Assembly (NCBI RefSeq): GCF_900637195.1
Contig: NZ_LR134356.1
Location: 2,604,001-2,668,000 of the forward strand
Source: Mycolicibacterium aurum
Lineage (GTDB): Bacteria; Actinomycetota; Actinomycetes; Mycobacteriales; Mycobacteriaceae
Direction of reading: 5' to 3'
DNA length: 64,000 nt
Both the position numbers and the translations under genes were made by a program. Below are positions 21,386-32,543 of the stretch, one piece after another (within the stretch, counting starts at the first letter, position 1; each line of letters opens with the position of its first letter). Under the pieces are notes generated by a model. The model was not told where the DNA came from, did not search any database, and saw only the letters and a list, made by a program, of their open reading frames with translations.

Positions 21386-23413
21386 GTGCCCGATCCAGCG
21401 ACGTACCGACCCGCTCCCGGGTCGATCCCCGTCGAACCTGGTGTCTACCGATTCCGCGACCCGCACGGCCGGGTCATCTACGTCGGCAAGGCCAAGAGTC
21501 TGCGGAGCCGGCTGAACTCGTACTTCGCCGATCTGTCGGGACTGGCCCCGCGCACCCGGCAGATGGTGATGACGGCATCCAGCGTGGAGTGGACGGTCGT
21601 CACCACCGAAGTCGAGGCGCTGCAGCTCGAGTACAACTGGATCAAGGAGTTCGACCCGCGGTTCAACATCCGCTACCGCGACGACAAGTCCTATCCGGTG
21701 CTGGCCGTCACACTGAACGAGGAGTACCCCCGGCTGAAGGTCTATCGGGGGCCGCGCCGCAAAGGGGTGCGGTACTTCGGACCGTATTCGCATGCGTGGG
21801 CGATCCGCGAGACGCTGGACCTGCTCACCCGGGTGTTCCCGGCCCGTACCTGCTCGGCGGGAGTGTTCAAGCGGCACAGCCAGATTGATCGACCCTGCCT
21901 GCTGGGTTACATCGACAAGTGCTCGGCGCCCTGCGTCGGGCGGGTCACCGCGGAGGAGCACCGGCAGATCGTGCTCGACTTCTGCGACTTCCTCGCCGGG
22001 AAGACAGATCGGCTGATCCGCGAGATGGAACAGCAGATGAACGCCGCCGCCCAGGAATTGGACTTCGAGCGGGCCGCGCGGCTGCGCGACAACATCGGCG
22101 CAATGCGCAGGGCGATGGAGAAGCAGGCGGTGGTGTTCGGTGACGGCACCGACGCCGACGTCGTCGCGTTCGCCGACGACGACCTGGAAGCGGCGGTGCA
22201 GGTGTTCCACGTCCGCGGTGGCCGGGTCCGCGGCCAGCGTGGCTGGGTCATCGAAAAGTCCGGTGAGCCGGGCGAATCCACCTTGGAGTATCTCGTCGAA
22301 CAATTCCTCACCCAGTTCTACGGTGACCAGGCCGAACTCGGCGGTGCCGGTGACGCCGGGGGAGATGAGGCCACCAACCCGGTACCGAGAGAGGTGCTGG
22401 TGCCGGTACTACCCGACACGGCCGCTGAGCTGGAGGTCTGGCTGACCCAGCTGCGCGGTTCTCGGGTGTCGCTGCGGGTGCCGCAGCGCGGCGACAAGCG
22501 GGCACTCGCCGAGACGGTGCGGCGCAACGCCGAGGGCGCCCTCAGCCAGCACAAGCTCAAGCGCGCCGGTGACTTCAACGCCAGAAGTGCTGCCCTGCAG
22601 AGTATTCAGGACGTACTGGGACTCGAGGACGCCCCGCTGCGGATCGAGTGCGTCGACATCAGCCACGTACAGGGCACCGATGTGGTGGCCTCGCTGGTGG
22701 TGTTCGAGGACGGGTTGCCCCGCAAGTCCGACTACCGGCACTACGCGATCCGCGAGGCCGCAGGCGACGGCCGGTCCGACGACGTCGCGTCGATCGCCGA
22801 AGTAACGCGACGCCGGTTCTACCGCCATCTGCGCGATGCGCAGGAATCCGATGCGCCGGGCCCGGACAAACCGGAACAGGGTCCTCGCGCAAGCGCTCGT
22901 CCGGGACGATTCGCCTATCCGCCCAACCTCTTCGTCGTCGACGGTGGCGCACCTCAGGTCAACGCCGCGGCCGCTGTTCTGGAGGAGCTCGGTATCACCG
23001 ACGTCGCGGTCATCGGGCTGGCGAAGCGGCTGGAAGAGGTGTGGGTGCCCAACCTGGACGGCACAGCACCGGATCCTGTCATCTTCTCGCGCAACAGTGA
23101 CGGGCTGTACCTGCTGCAGCGGGTCCGCGACGAAGCCCACCGCTTCGCGATCTCCTACCACCGCAGCAAGCGGTCCAAGCGGATGACGGCATCCGCCCTC
23201 GATTCGGTCCGGGGCCTGGGCGAGCACCGCCGCAAGGCCCTGGTGACGCATTTCGGGTCGCTGGCCCGCCTGAAGCAGGCCAGCGTGGAGGAGATCACCG
23301 CGGTGCCCGGCATCGGCGCCGCCACCGCGAAAGCAGTCCTGGAAGCGCTGGGCGGCGATTCCGAAGCGCCCGCAGCGGTTATCGGCAATGATCAGAGCAC
23401 GGTATCGGGATGA
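21386..23413 (+). CDS. uvrC: excinuclease ABC subunit C
   Basis: The nuclease of UvrABC nucleotide excision repair, cutting on both sides of a lesion. The 675-residue protein has an N-terminal GIY-YIG domain ([30 protein letters not shown]), a UvrB-interacting UVR motif ([21 protein letters not shown], about 225-245), the RNase H-like second nuclease domain ([33 protein letters not shown]) and a C-terminal helix-hairpin-helix pair ([18 protein letters not shown]). A variable insert near residues 490-510 contains a copy of the 19-nt repeat found before zwf. It starts the uvrC-rapZ-yvcK-whiA operon. Confidence 0.96.
   Translation: MPDPATYRPAPGSIPVEPGVYRFRDPHGRVIYVGKAKSLRSRLNSYFADLSGLAPRTRQMVMTASSVEWTVVTTEVEALQLEYNWIKEFDPRFNIRYRDDKSYPVLAVTLNEEYPRLKVYRGPRRKGVRYFGPYSHAWAIRETLDLLTRVFPARTCSAGVFKRHSQIDRPCLLGYIDKCSAPCVGRVTAEEHRQIVLDFCDFLAGKTDRLIREMEQQMNAAAQELDFERAARLRDNIGAMRRAMEKQAVVFGDGTDADVVAFADDDLEAAVQVFHVRGGRVRGQRGWVIEKSGEPGESTLEYLVEQFLTQFYGDQAELGGAGDAGGDEATNPVPREVLVPVLPDTAAELEVWLTQLRGSRVSLRVPQRGDKRALAETVRRNAEGALSQHKLKRAGDFNARSAALQSIQDVLGLEDAPLRIECVDISHVQGTDVVASLVVFEDGLPRKSDYRHYAIREAAGDGRSDDVASIAEVTRRRFYRHLRDAQESDAPGPDKPEQGPRASARPGRFAYPPNLFVVDGGAPQVNAAAAVLEELGITDVAVIGLAKRLEEVWVPNLDGTAPDPVIFSRNSDGLYLLQRVRDEAHRFAISYHRSKRSKRMTASALDSVRGLGEHRRKALVTHFGSLARLKQASVEEITAVPGIGAATAKAVLEALGGDSEAPAAVIGNDQSTVSG
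22883..22901 (+). repeat. 19-nt interspersed repeat copy inside uvrC
   Basis: CCTCGCGCAAGCGCTCGTC, identical to 41835-41853 upstream of zwf. It lies in a variable loop of UvrC between the conserved nuclease segments and is read in frame. Confidence 0.7.
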
Positions 23414-24360
23414 CAGCAGAGCAGGGCATGCGCGAGGAACTGCGTGGGGGAGCCGGCAGCGCCGGCGACGGGGGCGACCTCGACAGTTCGGGCATCGACA
23501 GTGGCATCGACGTGGTCCTGGTCACGGGGCTGTCCGGAGCGGGTCGGGGAACCGCCGCCAAGGTGCTGGAGGACCTGGGCTGGTACGTCGCCGACAATCT
23601 GCCGCCGCAGCTCATCGCGCGAATGGTGGACCTGGGGCTGGCCGCGGGTTCGCGCATCACCCAGCTCGCGGTCGTGATGGACGTGCGCTCGCGCGGTTTC
23701 ACCGGTGACCTGGACTGGGTGCGCAGCGAGCTGGCGACCCGCGACATCATTCCGCGCGTGGTGTTCCTGGAAGCCTCCGACGACATCCTGGTACGCAGGT
23801 ACGAGCAGAACCGGCGCAGTCATCCGTTACAGGGCAACCAGACTCTGGCCGAAGGCATTGCCGCGGAACGCACCATGCTGGCACCGGTGCGCGCGTCTGC
23901 CGACCTGGTGATCGACACGTCGACACTGTCGGTGCACGGCCTGCGCGAGAGTATCGAACGGGCCTTCGCCGAGGAGACCGTCGCGCACACCAACGTCACC
24001 GTCGAGTCCTTCGGCTACAAGTACGGCCTGCCGATGGATGCCGACACCGTGATGGATGTCCGCTTCCTGCCCAATCCGCACTGGGTGGACAACCTGCGTC
24101 CGCACTCCGGACAGCACCCCGACGTCCGCGACTATGTCCTCGGGCAACCCGGCGCCGTCGAATTCCTCGACTCCTACCATCAGTTGCTCGACGTCGTGAT
24201 CGACGGATATCGCAGGGAGGGCAAGCGCTATATGACCGTCGCCATCGGGTGCACCGGTGGCAAGCACCGCAGCGTGGCGATGGCCGAGGCGCTGGCCGAG
24301 CGCCTGCAGGACGCGGCGCTGACGGTCCGGGTGCTGCACCGGGATCTGGGGCGCGAGTGA
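23410..24360 (+). CDS. rapZ: RapZ/YvcJ family nucleotide-binding protein
   Basis: A P-loop protein of the RapZ (YvcJ) family, which in E. coli adapts small RNAs controlling glucosamine-6-phosphate synthase and in other bacteria binds and hydrolyses nucleotides. It has 316 residues. An acidic, glycine-rich extension of about 35 residues precedes the Walker A loop, which reads GLSGAGRGT, with Arg in place of the usual Lys. [11 protein letters not shown] and the C-terminal domain ([41 protein letters not shown]) are well conserved. It overlaps uvrC and yvcK by 4 nt each. Confidence 0.93.
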   Translation: MTAEQGMREELRGGAGSAGDGGDLDSSGIDSGIDVVLVTGLSGAGRGTAAKVLEDLGWYVADNLPPQLIARMVDLGLAAGSRITQLAVVMDVRSRGFTGDLDWVRSELATRDIIPRVVFLEASDDILVRRYEQNRRSHPLQGNQTLAEGIAAERTMLAPVRASADLVIDTSTLSVHGLRESIERAFAEETVAHTNVTVESFGYKYGLPMDADTVMDVRFLPNPHWVDNLRPHSGQHPDVRDYVLGQPGAVEFLDSYHQLLDVVIDGYRREGKRYMTVAIGCTGGKHRSVAMAEALAERLQDAALTVRVLHRDLGRE

Positions 24361-25409
24361 GCCCCCGCATCGTTGCGCTCGGCGGCGGGCACGGTCTGTA
24401 CGCGACTCTCTCGGCGGCACGACGTCTCACGCCGCACGTGACGGCGGTCGTCACGGTCGCCGACGACGGCGGTTCGTCGGGCCGGCTGCGTAAAGAGCTC
24501 GACGTCGTGCCGCCGGGGGACCTACGAATGGCGTTGGCGGCGTTGGCTTCCGACACTCCGCACGGTCGCCTGTGGGCGACCATCATCCAGCACCGGTTCG
24601 GCGGCAGTGGAGCGCTGGCCGGTCATCCGATCGGTAACCTGATGCTCGCAGGCCTCAACGAAGTGCTGGCCGACCCGGTCGCTGCGCTCGACGAGTTGGG
24701 ACGCATCCTCGGCCTGAAGGGGCGCGTGCTGCCGATGAGTCCCGTCGGCCTCGAGATCGAGGCCGACGTGGTGGGACTGGATTCCGATCCCCGGCTCAGT
24801 CGCTCCATCCGTGGCCAGGTCGCGATCGCGACGACGGTGGGCAAGGTGCGCAGGGTCCGGCTGCTGCCGCCCGACCCGCCCGCGACCCATCAGGCCATCG
24901 ACGCGATCATGCACGCCGACCTCGTCGTCCTCGGTCCCGGCTCGTGGTTCACCAGCGTCATCCCGCACGTGCTGGTGCCGCAGCTGGTGACGGCGCTGCA
25001 GGCGACGCCGGCGCGGCGGGCCCTGGTGCTCAACCTGGCCGCCGAGCCCGGCGAGACGGCCGGCTTCTCGGTGGAACGCCACATCCACGTCCTCGCGCAG
25101 CACGCGCCCGGTTTCACGGTGCACGACATCATCGTCGACTCGGCGCGGGTGCCCAGCGAGCGCGAGCGCGACCAGCTGCGCCGCACGGCGTCGATCCTCG
25201 ATGCCCACGTCGAGTTCGCCGACGTATCCAGACCTGGTACACCTTTACATGACCCGGCGAGGTTGGCCGCGGCGTTGGAGGGGGTTCGGCGGCGCGGCGC
25301 GGCGCCCACCGGCACGGCTCCGCCGTTACATCAGCCGACAGTGCCGACCCCGACAGTGACGCCCACCCCGACAGTGAACGGACCGAGAGGTGACGACCCG
25401 TGGCGATGA
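24357..25409 (+). CDS. yvcK: YvcK/CuvA family gluconeogenesis and cell-wall factor
   Basis: A member of the YvcK (CofD-like) family that binds UDP-sugars and is needed for growth on gluconeogenic carbon sources and for cell-wall shape; the M. tuberculosis homologue is called CuvA. GTG 24357, overlapping the rapZ stop, gives 350 residues. Visible are [16 protein letters not shown] at the N-terminus, [32 protein letters not shown] and [20 protein letters not shown]. The last 50 or so residues are a Thr/Pro-rich low-complexity tail. It overlaps whiA by 10 nt. Confidence 0.93.
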   Translation: MSPRIVALGGGHGLYATLSAARRLTPHVTAVVTVADDGGSSGRLRKELDVVPPGDLRMALAALASDTPHGRLWATIIQHRFGGSGALAGHPIGNLMLAGLNEVLADPVAALDELGRILGLKGRVLPMSPVGLEIEADVVGLDSDPRLSRSIRGQVAIATTVGKVRRVRLLPPDPPATHQAIDAIMHADLVVLGPGSWFTSVIPHVLVPQLVTALQATPARRALVLNLAAEPGETAGFSVERHIHVLAQHAPGFTVHDIIVDSARVPSERERDQLRRTASILDAHVEFADVSRPGTPLHDPARLAAALEGVRRRGAAPTGTAPPLHQPTVPTPTVTPTPTVNGPRGDDPWR

Positions 25410-26383
25410 CAGCCGAGGTCAAGGACGAACTCAGCCGGTTGGTGGTCAACTCGGTGAGTGCTCGGCGCGCCGAGGTGGCCTCCCTACTGCGCTTCGCCGG
25501 TGGACTGCACATCGTGTCGGGACGCGTCGTCGTCGAGGCCGAGGTTGATCTGGGCATCATTGCCCGTCGGCTGCGCAAGGACATCTACGACCTGTACGGG
25601 TACACCGCGGTGGTCCACGTGCTGTCGGCCAGCGGGATCCGCAAGAGCACGCGCTACGTGGTGCGGGTCGCCAAGGACGGCGAGGCGTTGGCCCGGCAGA
25701 CCGGACTTCTGGACCTGCGCGGCCGCCCGGTGCGCGGACTGCCCGCCCAGGTGGTCGGCGGCAGCGTCGGTGACGCCGAAGCTGCTTGGCGTGGCGCATT
25801 TTTGGCGCACGGCTCACTCACCGAACCAGGTCGCTCGTCGGCGCTGGAGGTCAGCTGCCCCGGCCCCGAGGCGGCGCTGGCGCTCGTCGGTGCGGCCAGG
25901 AGGCTCGGGGTCAGCGCCAAGGCCCGCGAGGTGCGCGGCAGCGACCGCGTGGTGGTCCGCGACGGGGAGGCGATCGGCGCACTGCTCACCCGGATGGGCG
26001 CCCAGGACACCCGGCTGACGTGGGAGGAGCGTCGCATGCGCCGCGAGGTGCGCGCGACCGCCAATCGCCTCGCCAACTTCGACGACGCCAATCTGCGCAG
26101 GTCGGCGCGCGCCGCGGTGGCCGCCGCGGCCCGGGTGGAGCGGGCGCTGCAGATCCTCGGCGACACCGTGCCCGACCATCTCGCGGCGGCGGGCAGCCTC
26201 CGGGTGGCCCATCGCCAGGCCTCGCTGGAGGAACTCGGCCGGCTGGCCGAACCCCCGATGACCAAAGATGCTGTGGCAGGCCGTATTCGGCGACTCCTGT
26301 CGATGGCCGACCGTAAAGCCAAACAGGACGGCATCCCCGACACCGAGTCGGCTGTGACACCGGATCTGCTCGAAGACGCCTAG
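25400..26383 (+). CDS. whiA: WhiA sporulation/cell-division transcription factor
   Basis: A DNA-binding regulator with an N-terminal LAGLIDADG-homing-endonuclease-like domain and a C-terminal helix-turn-helix. In Streptomyces it works with WhiB at developmental promoters, and in mycobacteria it is conserved in non-sporulating cells. The 327 residues match the actinobacterial family almost throughout: [58 protein letters not shown] and [20 protein letters not shown] (the HTH). The start is GTG 25400 or ATG 25406. Its stop TAG shares the palindrome CTAG with the stop of the convergent gene. Confidence 0.96.
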   Translation: MAMTAEVKDELSRLVVNSVSARRAEVASLLRFAGGLHIVSGRVVVEAEVDLGIIARRLRKDIYDLYGYTAVVHVLSASGIRKSTRYVVRVAKDGEALARQTGLLDLRGRPVRGLPAQVVGGSVGDAEAAWRGAFLAHGSLTEPGRSSALEVSCPGPEAALALVGAARRLGVSAKAREVRGSDRVVVRDGEAIGALLTRMGAQDTRLTWEERRMRREVRATANRLANFDDANLRRSARAAVAAAARVERALQILGDTVPDHLAAAGSLRVAHRQASLEELGRLAEPPMTKDAVAGRIRRLLSMADRKAKQDGIPDTESAVTPDLLEDA

Positions 26384-27024
26384 GGATCCAGCAGCGAGTC
26401 CAGCGCCGTCCGGTCCAGCACGTCGAAGTCATGGTCCTCGACGTGCATGTAGTGGCGGACCCGGTTCACGAAGTCGTTGATCGCGTGGTTGAATGCGTCG
26501 GTGGCGGCGTTGCGCTTCTCCAGCGACAGGGCGGACGTGATCTCTTGCGCGAACGCGGTGTAGATCACCCGCTGGGCACTGTCGGCGATGTCGCTGGGCG
26601 CCACCAGACGAAGTTCGGTGAGTAGCGTGATGGCGCGTTTGATGTCGTCTTCGAGCAGGCCGGTGACCCGCACCACCCGGAACATCACCGCAAGGCGGGT
26701 CAGGTTGTCCGGGATGGACGGGTCGATCTGCCGCGCCATGTCGAGCAGCTCGCCGTGGGTCTCGGCGTGCGCCAGTCGGTGCGTGATCTCCGCCCACTCC
26801 TGCGAGATCTCCTTCAGGCCGGCGTTGGCCACCGAGATCTCGGTCATCGCGGCGACGAACCGGATCGTCGCGTCCCGCAGCAGGTCGAACTTCAGCCGCT
26901 CCTCCAGCTCGACGCTCTGCCGTTCGTGAGTCCTCTTCGCGGTCCAGTACGTCGTCAGGCCGCCCACGGCGGTGCCCAGCAAGCTGGCGGAAGCGGTGAT
27001 CGCAGGAATCACCCAGTCGGTCAT
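26380..27024 (-). CDS. hypothetical protein with N-terminal membrane anchor
   Basis: A 214-residue protein of unknown function. Residues 5-27 ([23 protein letters not shown]) form a glycine-rich membrane helix; the rest is predicted helical with many charged residues ([29 protein letters not shown]) and could form a coiled coil. The pattern of a short anchor plus long alpha-helical cytoplasmic region is seen in small actinobacterial proteins without known role. M. tuberculosis has a possible membrane protein in this place (Rv1424c), but I cannot show that they are related. ATG 27024 is preceded by GATACT. Confidence 0.7.
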   Translation of the reverse strand: MTDWVIPAITASASLLGTAVGGLTTYWTAKRTHERQSVELEERLKFDLLRDATIRFVAAMTEISVANAGLKEISQEWAEITHRLAHAETHGELLDMARQIDPSIPDNLTRLAVMFRVVRVTGLLEDDIKRAITLLTELRLVAPSDIADSAQRVIYTAFAQEITSALSLEKRNAATDAFNHAINDFVNRVRHYMHVEDHDFDVLDRTALDSLLDP

Positions 27025-27030
27025 GCACCG

Positions 27031-27036
27031 AGTATC
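27031..27036 (-). promoter_or_regulatory. -10-like hexamer GATACT before the anchored protein
   Basis: GATACT on the minus strand ends 6 nt before ATG 27024. It overlaps the stop region of the upstream thrE gene. Confidence 0.35.
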
Positions 27037-28306
27037 ACTGCCGGCGCGCGACCGTGGTCCGCAACTGGCGGTACACGCCCATCAACAGCAGGCCGGCCTG
27101 GATGCCGAGGGCGATCGAGATCATCGATATCACCGTGACGGCCACGGCGCCCGCGCTGTTGGTGCCGATCAGTTCGGTGACACCGATGAAGCCCAGCGAC
27201 CCCGGCACCAGCAGCCAGAAGCCGGGGAGCAGCAGCGTCGCCGCGGACGGTGTGCCCGGTCGCTGCGCGAGCAGCAGTGCGCACAGTGTCAGCGTCAGGC
27301 CGCCGCCGAAACCGCTGGCGTAGCTGCCGAGTACGGCATCGGCGACGAGCTGGCCGGCGTAGGAGACGTAGAGGATCAGCAGCATCCACACCATGAAGCG
27401 AGTGGGCGGACCGTGGAACAGGAACAATCCGATCGCGTACACGGCGCAGCCCAGCCACGGCGCCCACGGACCGAACCGGTCCACGGTCGCGACGCTCAGT
27501 TCGTCCGCGGTGAGGCCCGCGACCTGGGCGGCGATCAGGATTCCGAAGGCGAGCTGGGCCAGCCGCATCCCGCCGGCGACCAGCCGCGCCGACCCGGCGA
27601 TCACGTCGCGGCTGCTGAGCTCGATCACCGCCAGCGTGATGGCCGCGCCGGGCAGGAACATGACCAGCGCGGGCGCCAACGCCCGCAGGCTGCCTTCGCC
27701 CAGGTGCAGCCACCGCCCTCCGAGGAACGCGCACAGGGCCACCAGGAAAGCGGCCACGACGGGCAGCAGCTGGGTGAGCGGCTCGCTGCGCCGCGCCACC
27801 AACCCCAGCAGTCCCACCCCGAAGCCGAGAACGGTGGCCGCCATCAGCGCCACCGGGTTCGGCTGCAGGATCAGCGCGAACGCCGCGCTCTGGAGGGTGT
27901 AGCCGGCGACGAACGCCCACGCCGGGAACCGGGGCGGCAACGCATCGATGCGATCCAGTTCGGCCAGACCCTCGTCGGCGGTCACCTGGTGGCCCTCTGC
28001 CGCCTTGACGAGCGTGGCGAGCGGAAACGTCTGGTCGAAGCGGAGGTCTCGCTCGGCGCTGGCGACCCGAAGGGTGGTGCCGCCGGTATTATCGCCGCCC
28101 CCGAGCTGGATGTAGTTGGGCAGCACCAACATCTCGCGCGACACCCCGTAACCGTCCGCCGACACCGCCAGCGTCCGCCGAACCATGCCGATGGGGTAGC
28201 CCGCAGCGATCATCGCCGCGCCCAGGCGTGCCAGAAACGTCATCGGCGCGGCATCCGCCGCCCGGGGTTGCCCCTCGGCGTTCGGTACGTCCTTCACGGA
28301 CGGCAC
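27035..28306 (-). CDS. ThrE-type threonine/serine exporter family protein
   Basis: A 423-residue member of the ThrE family, first known as the threonine/serine exporter of Corynebacterium glutamicum. The N-terminal cytoplasmic domain has LARLGAAMIAAGYPIGMVRRTL and GDNTGGTTLRVASAERDLRFDQTFPLATLVKAA. About ten membrane helices follow, with a FLPGAAITLAVIELSSRDVIAGSARLVAGG segment and LLLPGFWLLVPGSLGFIGV, both typical of the two halves (ThrE and ThrE_2). GTG 28306 is the start used; ATG near 28244 is a weaker alternative. It diverges from an orphan amino-acid-binding domain only 22 bp away. Confidence 0.88.
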   Translation of the reverse strand: MPSVKDVPNAEGQPRAADAAPMTFLARLGAAMIAAGYPIGMVRRTLAVSADGYGVSREMLVLPNYIQLGGGDNTGGTTLRVASAERDLRFDQTFPLATLVKAAEGHQVTADEGLAELDRIDALPPRFPAWAFVAGYTLQSAAFALILQPNPVALMAATVLGFGVGLLGLVARRSEPLTQLLPVVAAFLVALCAFLGGRWLHLGEGSLRALAPALVMFLPGAAITLAVIELSSRDVIAGSARLVAGGMRLAQLAFGILIAAQVAGLTADELSVATVDRFGPWAPWLGCAVYAIGLFLFHGPPTRFMVWMLLILYVSYAGQLVADAVLGSYASGFGGGLTLTLCALLLAQRPGTPSAATLLLPGFWLLVPGSLGFIGVTELIGTNSAGAVAVTVISMISIALGIQAGLLLMGVYRQLRTTVARRQ

Positions 28307-28328
28307 AGTAAGCCTTTACCGTGGCCCC

Positions 28329-29054
28329 ATGAGCGATTTGCGGGTCGGGGTGGCGTATCCGAACCCGCCGTTCAACGCGATCCCCGGTCAGACCGGCCTG
28401 GACATCGAGGTGATGACCGCGCTGGCCGCCGCGATCGGCGAACGGGCCGAGTTCATCACATTCGAGGGCGCCGATTTTGACGGCATCTTCGACCGCCTCG
28501 ACGCGGGCGACTACGACTGCGTCATCGCCGGTACGACCGTCACCCCCGAGCGGCAGCGGCGGGCCAGGTTCCTGCCGGCGTACCTGATCTCCGGACAGGC
28601 CCTGGCCGTGGACACCTCCCGGCTGCCGCACGTGCACTCCGTCGACGACCTTGCCGGCCTGACCGTCGGGGTGCAGCGGGGCAACACCAGCGAAGCGGTC
28701 GCCGACGGCCTCGTCGCCGACGGCAAGGCGGCGCGTGTACGGGTCTACGAGTACGGCGCGGTGAGCACCGCGATCGCCGACCTGGTTGCCGGCGGCTGCG
28801 ACGCGATGCTTGCGCTCGCGCCGGTGCTGGCCGAACTCGTCAGGGCCGCTCACCGTGTCAGCCCAGGAGTCGCGGTGGTCCAGCGCGGCCTGTCGGTGGA
28901 AGAGATCGCGGTCGCCGTTAATCCCGGCGATCAGGCGCTTCTGGCGCGTCTGCAGGTCGCGCAGGCCGAGCTGGAAGACAACGGCACACTGCAGCGCATT
29001 CGCCGCAAATGGCTCGGCAACCCCTACGTCGACCAAAGCGTGGGAATGCTCTAG
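28329..29054 (+). CDS. family 3 solute-binding protein without signal peptide
   Basis: A type II periplasmic-binding-fold domain of 241 residues, of the family that binds polar amino acids for ABC importers. The order of motifs is normal: LRVGVAYPNPPFNAIPGQTGLDIEVMTALAAAIG, FDGIFDRLDAGDYDCVIAGTTVTPER, VDDLAGLTVGVQRGNTSE, and NGTLQRIRRKWLGNPYV at the end. Unusually there is no signal peptide or lipobox and no permease or ATPase gene nearby, so the protein should stay in the cytoplasm. It lies between a divergent amino acid exporter and gap. A ligand sensor, rather than an import component, is one explanation. Confidence 0.85.
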   Translation: MSDLRVGVAYPNPPFNAIPGQTGLDIEVMTALAAAIGERAEFITFEGADFDGIFDRLDAGDYDCVIAGTTVTPERQRRARFLPAYLISGQALAVDTSRLPHVHSVDDLAGLTVGVQRGNTSEAVADGLVADGKAARVRVYEYGAVSTAIADLVAGGCDAMLALAPVLAELVRAAHRVSPGVAVVQRGLSVEEIAVAVNPGDQALLARLQVAQAELEDNGTLQRIRRKWLGNPYVDQSVGML

Positions 29055-29096
29055 CAGCGCTGCGGGGCGACCGCGCGCGGGCGGACGCACTACTAC

Positions 29097-29102
29097 TAGG
29101 CT
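29097..29102 (+). promoter_or_regulatory. -10 hexamer TAGGCT of the gap-pgk-tpiA operon
   Basis: TAGGCT would place the transcript start near 29109, leaving a leader of about 50 nt that contains the GAGGAG ribosome-binding site at 29147-29152. Unlike its neighbours, this operon appears to have a leader. Confidence 0.4.
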
Positions 29103-29128
29103 GGCTGCCGAGCAGGTCGGCGATCTAA

Positions 29129-30181
<1,053 letters not shown>

Positions 30182-30186
30182 GTCCG

Positions 30187-31410
30187 ATGGGGATCAAGTC
30201 ACTGTCCGACCTTCTCTCCGAGGGCGTAGCGGGGCGGGGCGTGCTGGTGCGCTCCGACCTGAACGTCCCCCTCGATGACGACGGCCACATTTCCGACCCG
30301 GGCCGCATCATCGCTTCCGTGCCGACGCTGAAAGCGTTGAGCGACGCCGGCGCCAAGGTCGTCGTCACCGCGCACCTCGGCAGGCCCAAAGGCGAGCCGG
30401 ATCCCAAGTTCTCGCTCGCCCCGGTCGCCAAAGCGCTGAGCGAGCAGCTGGGACGGCACGTCCAGCTGGCCGGCGACGTCGTCGGCAGCGACGCACTGGC
30501 CCGATCCGAAGGGCTGACCGACGGCGACATCCTGCTGCTGGAGAACATCCGCTTCGACGCCCGCGAGACCAGCAAGGACGACGCGGAACGGGCCAAGCTG
30601 GCGAAAGCGCTCGTCGAGCTCGTCGACTCACCCGGTGGGCCGACGCCGGCGTTCGTGTCCGACGGGTTCGGTGTGGTGCACCGCAAGCAGGCATCGGTGT
30701 ATGACGTCGCCACCCTGCTGCCGCACTACGCGGGCATCCTGGTCGACGCCGAGATCAAGGTGCTGGCACAGCTGACCGAGGCAGACGAGCGTCCCTACGC
30801 GGTGGTGCTGGGCGGCTCCAAGGTGTCGGACAAGCTCGCGGTGATCGAGAGCCTGGCGACCAAGGCCGACAGTCTGATCATCGGCGGCGGGATGTGCTTC
30901 ACCTTCCTTGCTGCACAGGGCTTTTCGGTGGGCGGCTCGCTGCTCGAAGAGAGCATGATCGACACGTGTCGCAAGCTGCTCGACACCTACGCCGACGTGT
31001 TGCATCTGCCGGTCGACATCGTGGTGGCCGAGAAGTTCGCCGCCGACTCACCGGCCGAGACGGTGGCCGCGGACAAGATCCCCGACGGCAAGATGGGCCT
31101 CGACATCGGCCCGGAATCGGTGAAGCGGTTCGCCGCGCTGCTGTCGAACGCCAAGACGGTGTTCTGGAACGGCCCGATGGGCGTGTTCGAGTTCCCGGCG
31201 TTCGCGGCGGGCACCAAGGGCGTCGCCGAGGCGATCATCGGAGCCACCGCCAAGGGCGCGTTCAGCGTCGTCGGCGGCGGCGACTCGGCCGCCGCGGTGC
31301 GTCAGCTCGGTCTGCCCGACGACGGTTTCTCGCACATTTCCACCGGTGGCGGGGCGTCGCTGGAATACCTTGAGGGCAAAGAGCTGCCCGGTATCCGAGT
31401 ACTCGAGTAG
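30187..31410 (+). CDS. pgk: phosphoglycerate kinase
   Basis: Transfers phosphate from 1,3-bisphosphoglycerate to ADP in the cytoplasm. The 407-residue two-domain protein has [16 protein letters not shown] (phosphoglycerate site), [51 protein letters not shown] and the nucleotide-binding glycine-rich segment [17 protein letters not shown] followed by [23 protein letters not shown] 30187 comes 5 nt after the gap stop. tpiA follows 29 nt downstream with its own ribosome-binding site. Confidence 0.98.
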   Translation: MGIKSLSDLLSEGVAGRGVLVRSDLNVPLDDDGHISDPGRIIASVPTLKALSDAGAKVVVTAHLGRPKGEPDPKFSLAPVAKALSEQLGRHVQLAGDVVGSDALARSEGLTDGDILLLENIRFDARETSKDDAERAKLAKALVELVDSPGGPTPAFVSDGFGVVHRKQASVYDVATLLPHYAGILVDAEIKVLAQLTEADERPYAVVLGGSKVSDKLAVIESLATKADSLIIGGGMCFTFLAAQGFSVGGSLLEESMIDTCRKLLDTYADVLHLPVDIVVAEKFAADSPAETVAADKIPDGKMGLDIGPESVKRFAALLSNAKTVFWNGPMGVFEFPAFAAGTKGVAEAIIGATAKGAFSVVGGGDSAAAVRQLGLPDDGFSHISTGGGASLEYLEGKELPGIRVLE

Positions 31411-31439
31411 TCCCGACCTCCACAACCTAGGAGTCCCTC

Positions 31440-32225
31440 TTGTCCCGTAAGCCGCTGATCGCCGGCAACTGGAAGATGAACCTGAACCACTTCGAGGCGA
31501 TCGCGTTGGTGCAGAAGATCGCGTTCTCGTTGCCGGACAAGTACTTCGACAAGGTCGACGTCACCGTCCTACCGCCGTTCACCGATCTGCGGAGCGTGCA
31601 GACGCTGGTCGACGGCGACAAGCTGCGGCTCACCTACGGTGCCCAGGACGTGTCCCAGCACGACTCCGGCGCGTACACCGGTGAGATCAGCGGGGCGTTC
31701 CTGGCCAAGCTCGGATGCACGTTCGCCGTGGTCGGGCACTCGGAGCGGCGGACGTACCACAACGAGGACGACGGCCTCGTCGCCGCGAAGGCGCTCGCCG
31801 CGTTCAAGCACGGGCTGACCCCGATCGTGTGCATCGGCGAGCAGCTGGAGGTGCGTGAGGCCGGAAATCACGTCGACTTCAATGTGAACTCGCTGCGGGG
31901 CTCGGTGGCGGGGCTGTCGGCCGAGCAGATCGGCCAGGCCGTCATCGCCTACGAGCCGGTCTGGGCGATCGGCACCGGCCGGGTCGCCAGTGCCGCCGAC
32001 GCGCAGGAAGTGTGTAAGGCGATCAGGGACGAACTGGGGAACCTCGCCTCGCCCGAGATCGCCGCGGGCGTACGGGTGCTCTACGGCGGCTCGGTGAACG
32101 CCAAGAACGTCGGCGAGATCGTCGGACAGGCCGATGTGGACGGCGCACTGGTCGGCGGTGCGTCGCTGGACGGCGAGCAGTTCGCCACGCTGTCGGCCAT
32201 CGCGGCCGGCGGTCCGCTTCCGTGA
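31440..32225 (+). CDS. tpiA: triosephosphate isomerase (TTG start)
   Basis: Interconverts dihydroxyacetone phosphate and glyceraldehyde 3-phosphate. The 261-residue TIM barrel has the substrate Lys in [14 protein letters not shown], the catalytic His in [14 protein letters not shown], the catalytic Glu in [16 protein letters not shown] and the phosphate loop [15 protein letters not shown]. The only start that keeps the N-terminal catalytic segment is TTG 31440, preceded at 6 nt by AGGAG, so this is a genuine TTG initiation codon. Third gene of the operon. Confidence 0.97.
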   Translation: MSRKPLIAGNWKMNLNHFEAIALVQKIAFSLPDKYFDKVDVTVLPPFTDLRSVQTLVDGDKLRLTYGAQDVSQHDSGAYTGEISGAFLAKLGCTFAVVGHSERRTYHNEDDGLVAAKALAAFKHGLTPIVCIGEQLEVREAGNHVDFNVNSLRGSVAGLSAEQIGQAVIAYEPVWAIGTGRVASAADAQEVCKAIRDELGNLASPEIAAGVRVLYGGSVNAKNVGEIVGQADVDGALVGGASLDGEQFATLSAIAAGGPLP

Positions 32226-32242
32226 CAGGCGGCCCCGACCTG

Positions 32243-32248
32243 TAGTCT
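32243..32248 (+). promoter_or_regulatory. -10 hexamer TAGTCT, leaderless secG promoter
   Basis: TAGTCT ends 7 nt before the secG ATG at 32256. Confidence 0.45.
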
Positions 32249-32255
32249 GGCGGCC

Positions 32256-32492
32256 ATGCAATTGGCTCTGCAGATCACCCTGGTCATCACCAGTGTGCTG
32301 ATCGTGCTCCTGGTCCTGCTGCATCGCGCCAAGGGTGGCGGTCTGTCCAGCCTGTTCGGCGGCGGTGTGCAGTCCAGCCTGTCCGGTTCCACCGTGGTGG
32401 AGAAGAACCTCGACCGGGTGACGATGTTCGTCACGGGCATCTGGGTCGTCTCCATCGTCGGCATGGCTCTGTCCATCAAGTACGGCGTCTAG
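32256..32492 (+). CDS. secG: preprotein translocase subunit SecG
   Basis: The small accessory subunit of the SecYEG channel. The 78 residues contain two membrane helices (ALQITLVITSVLIVLLVLLHRA and MFVTGIWVVSIVGMALSI) joined by the conserved loop KGGGLSSLFGGGVQSSLSGSTVVEKNLDR. It lies after the glycolytic operon as in M. tuberculosis (Rv1440, from memory), with its own -10 hexamer. Confidence 0.96.
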   Translation: MQLALQITLVITSVLIVLLVLLHRAKGGGLSSLFGGGVQSSLSGSTVVEKNLDRVTMFVTGIWVVSIVGMALSIKYGV

Positions 32493-32531
32493 CCACTCGG
32501 GCCACGTTCTGCGGGGCCGACAGGCAACCCG

Positions 32532-32537
32532 GATACT
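32532..32537 (+). promoter_or_regulatory. -10-like hexamer GATACT before ppc
   Basis: GATACT ends 6 nt before the ppc ATG at 32544, compatible with a leaderless transcript. Confidence 0.35.
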
Positions 32538-32543
32538 TGGGGC

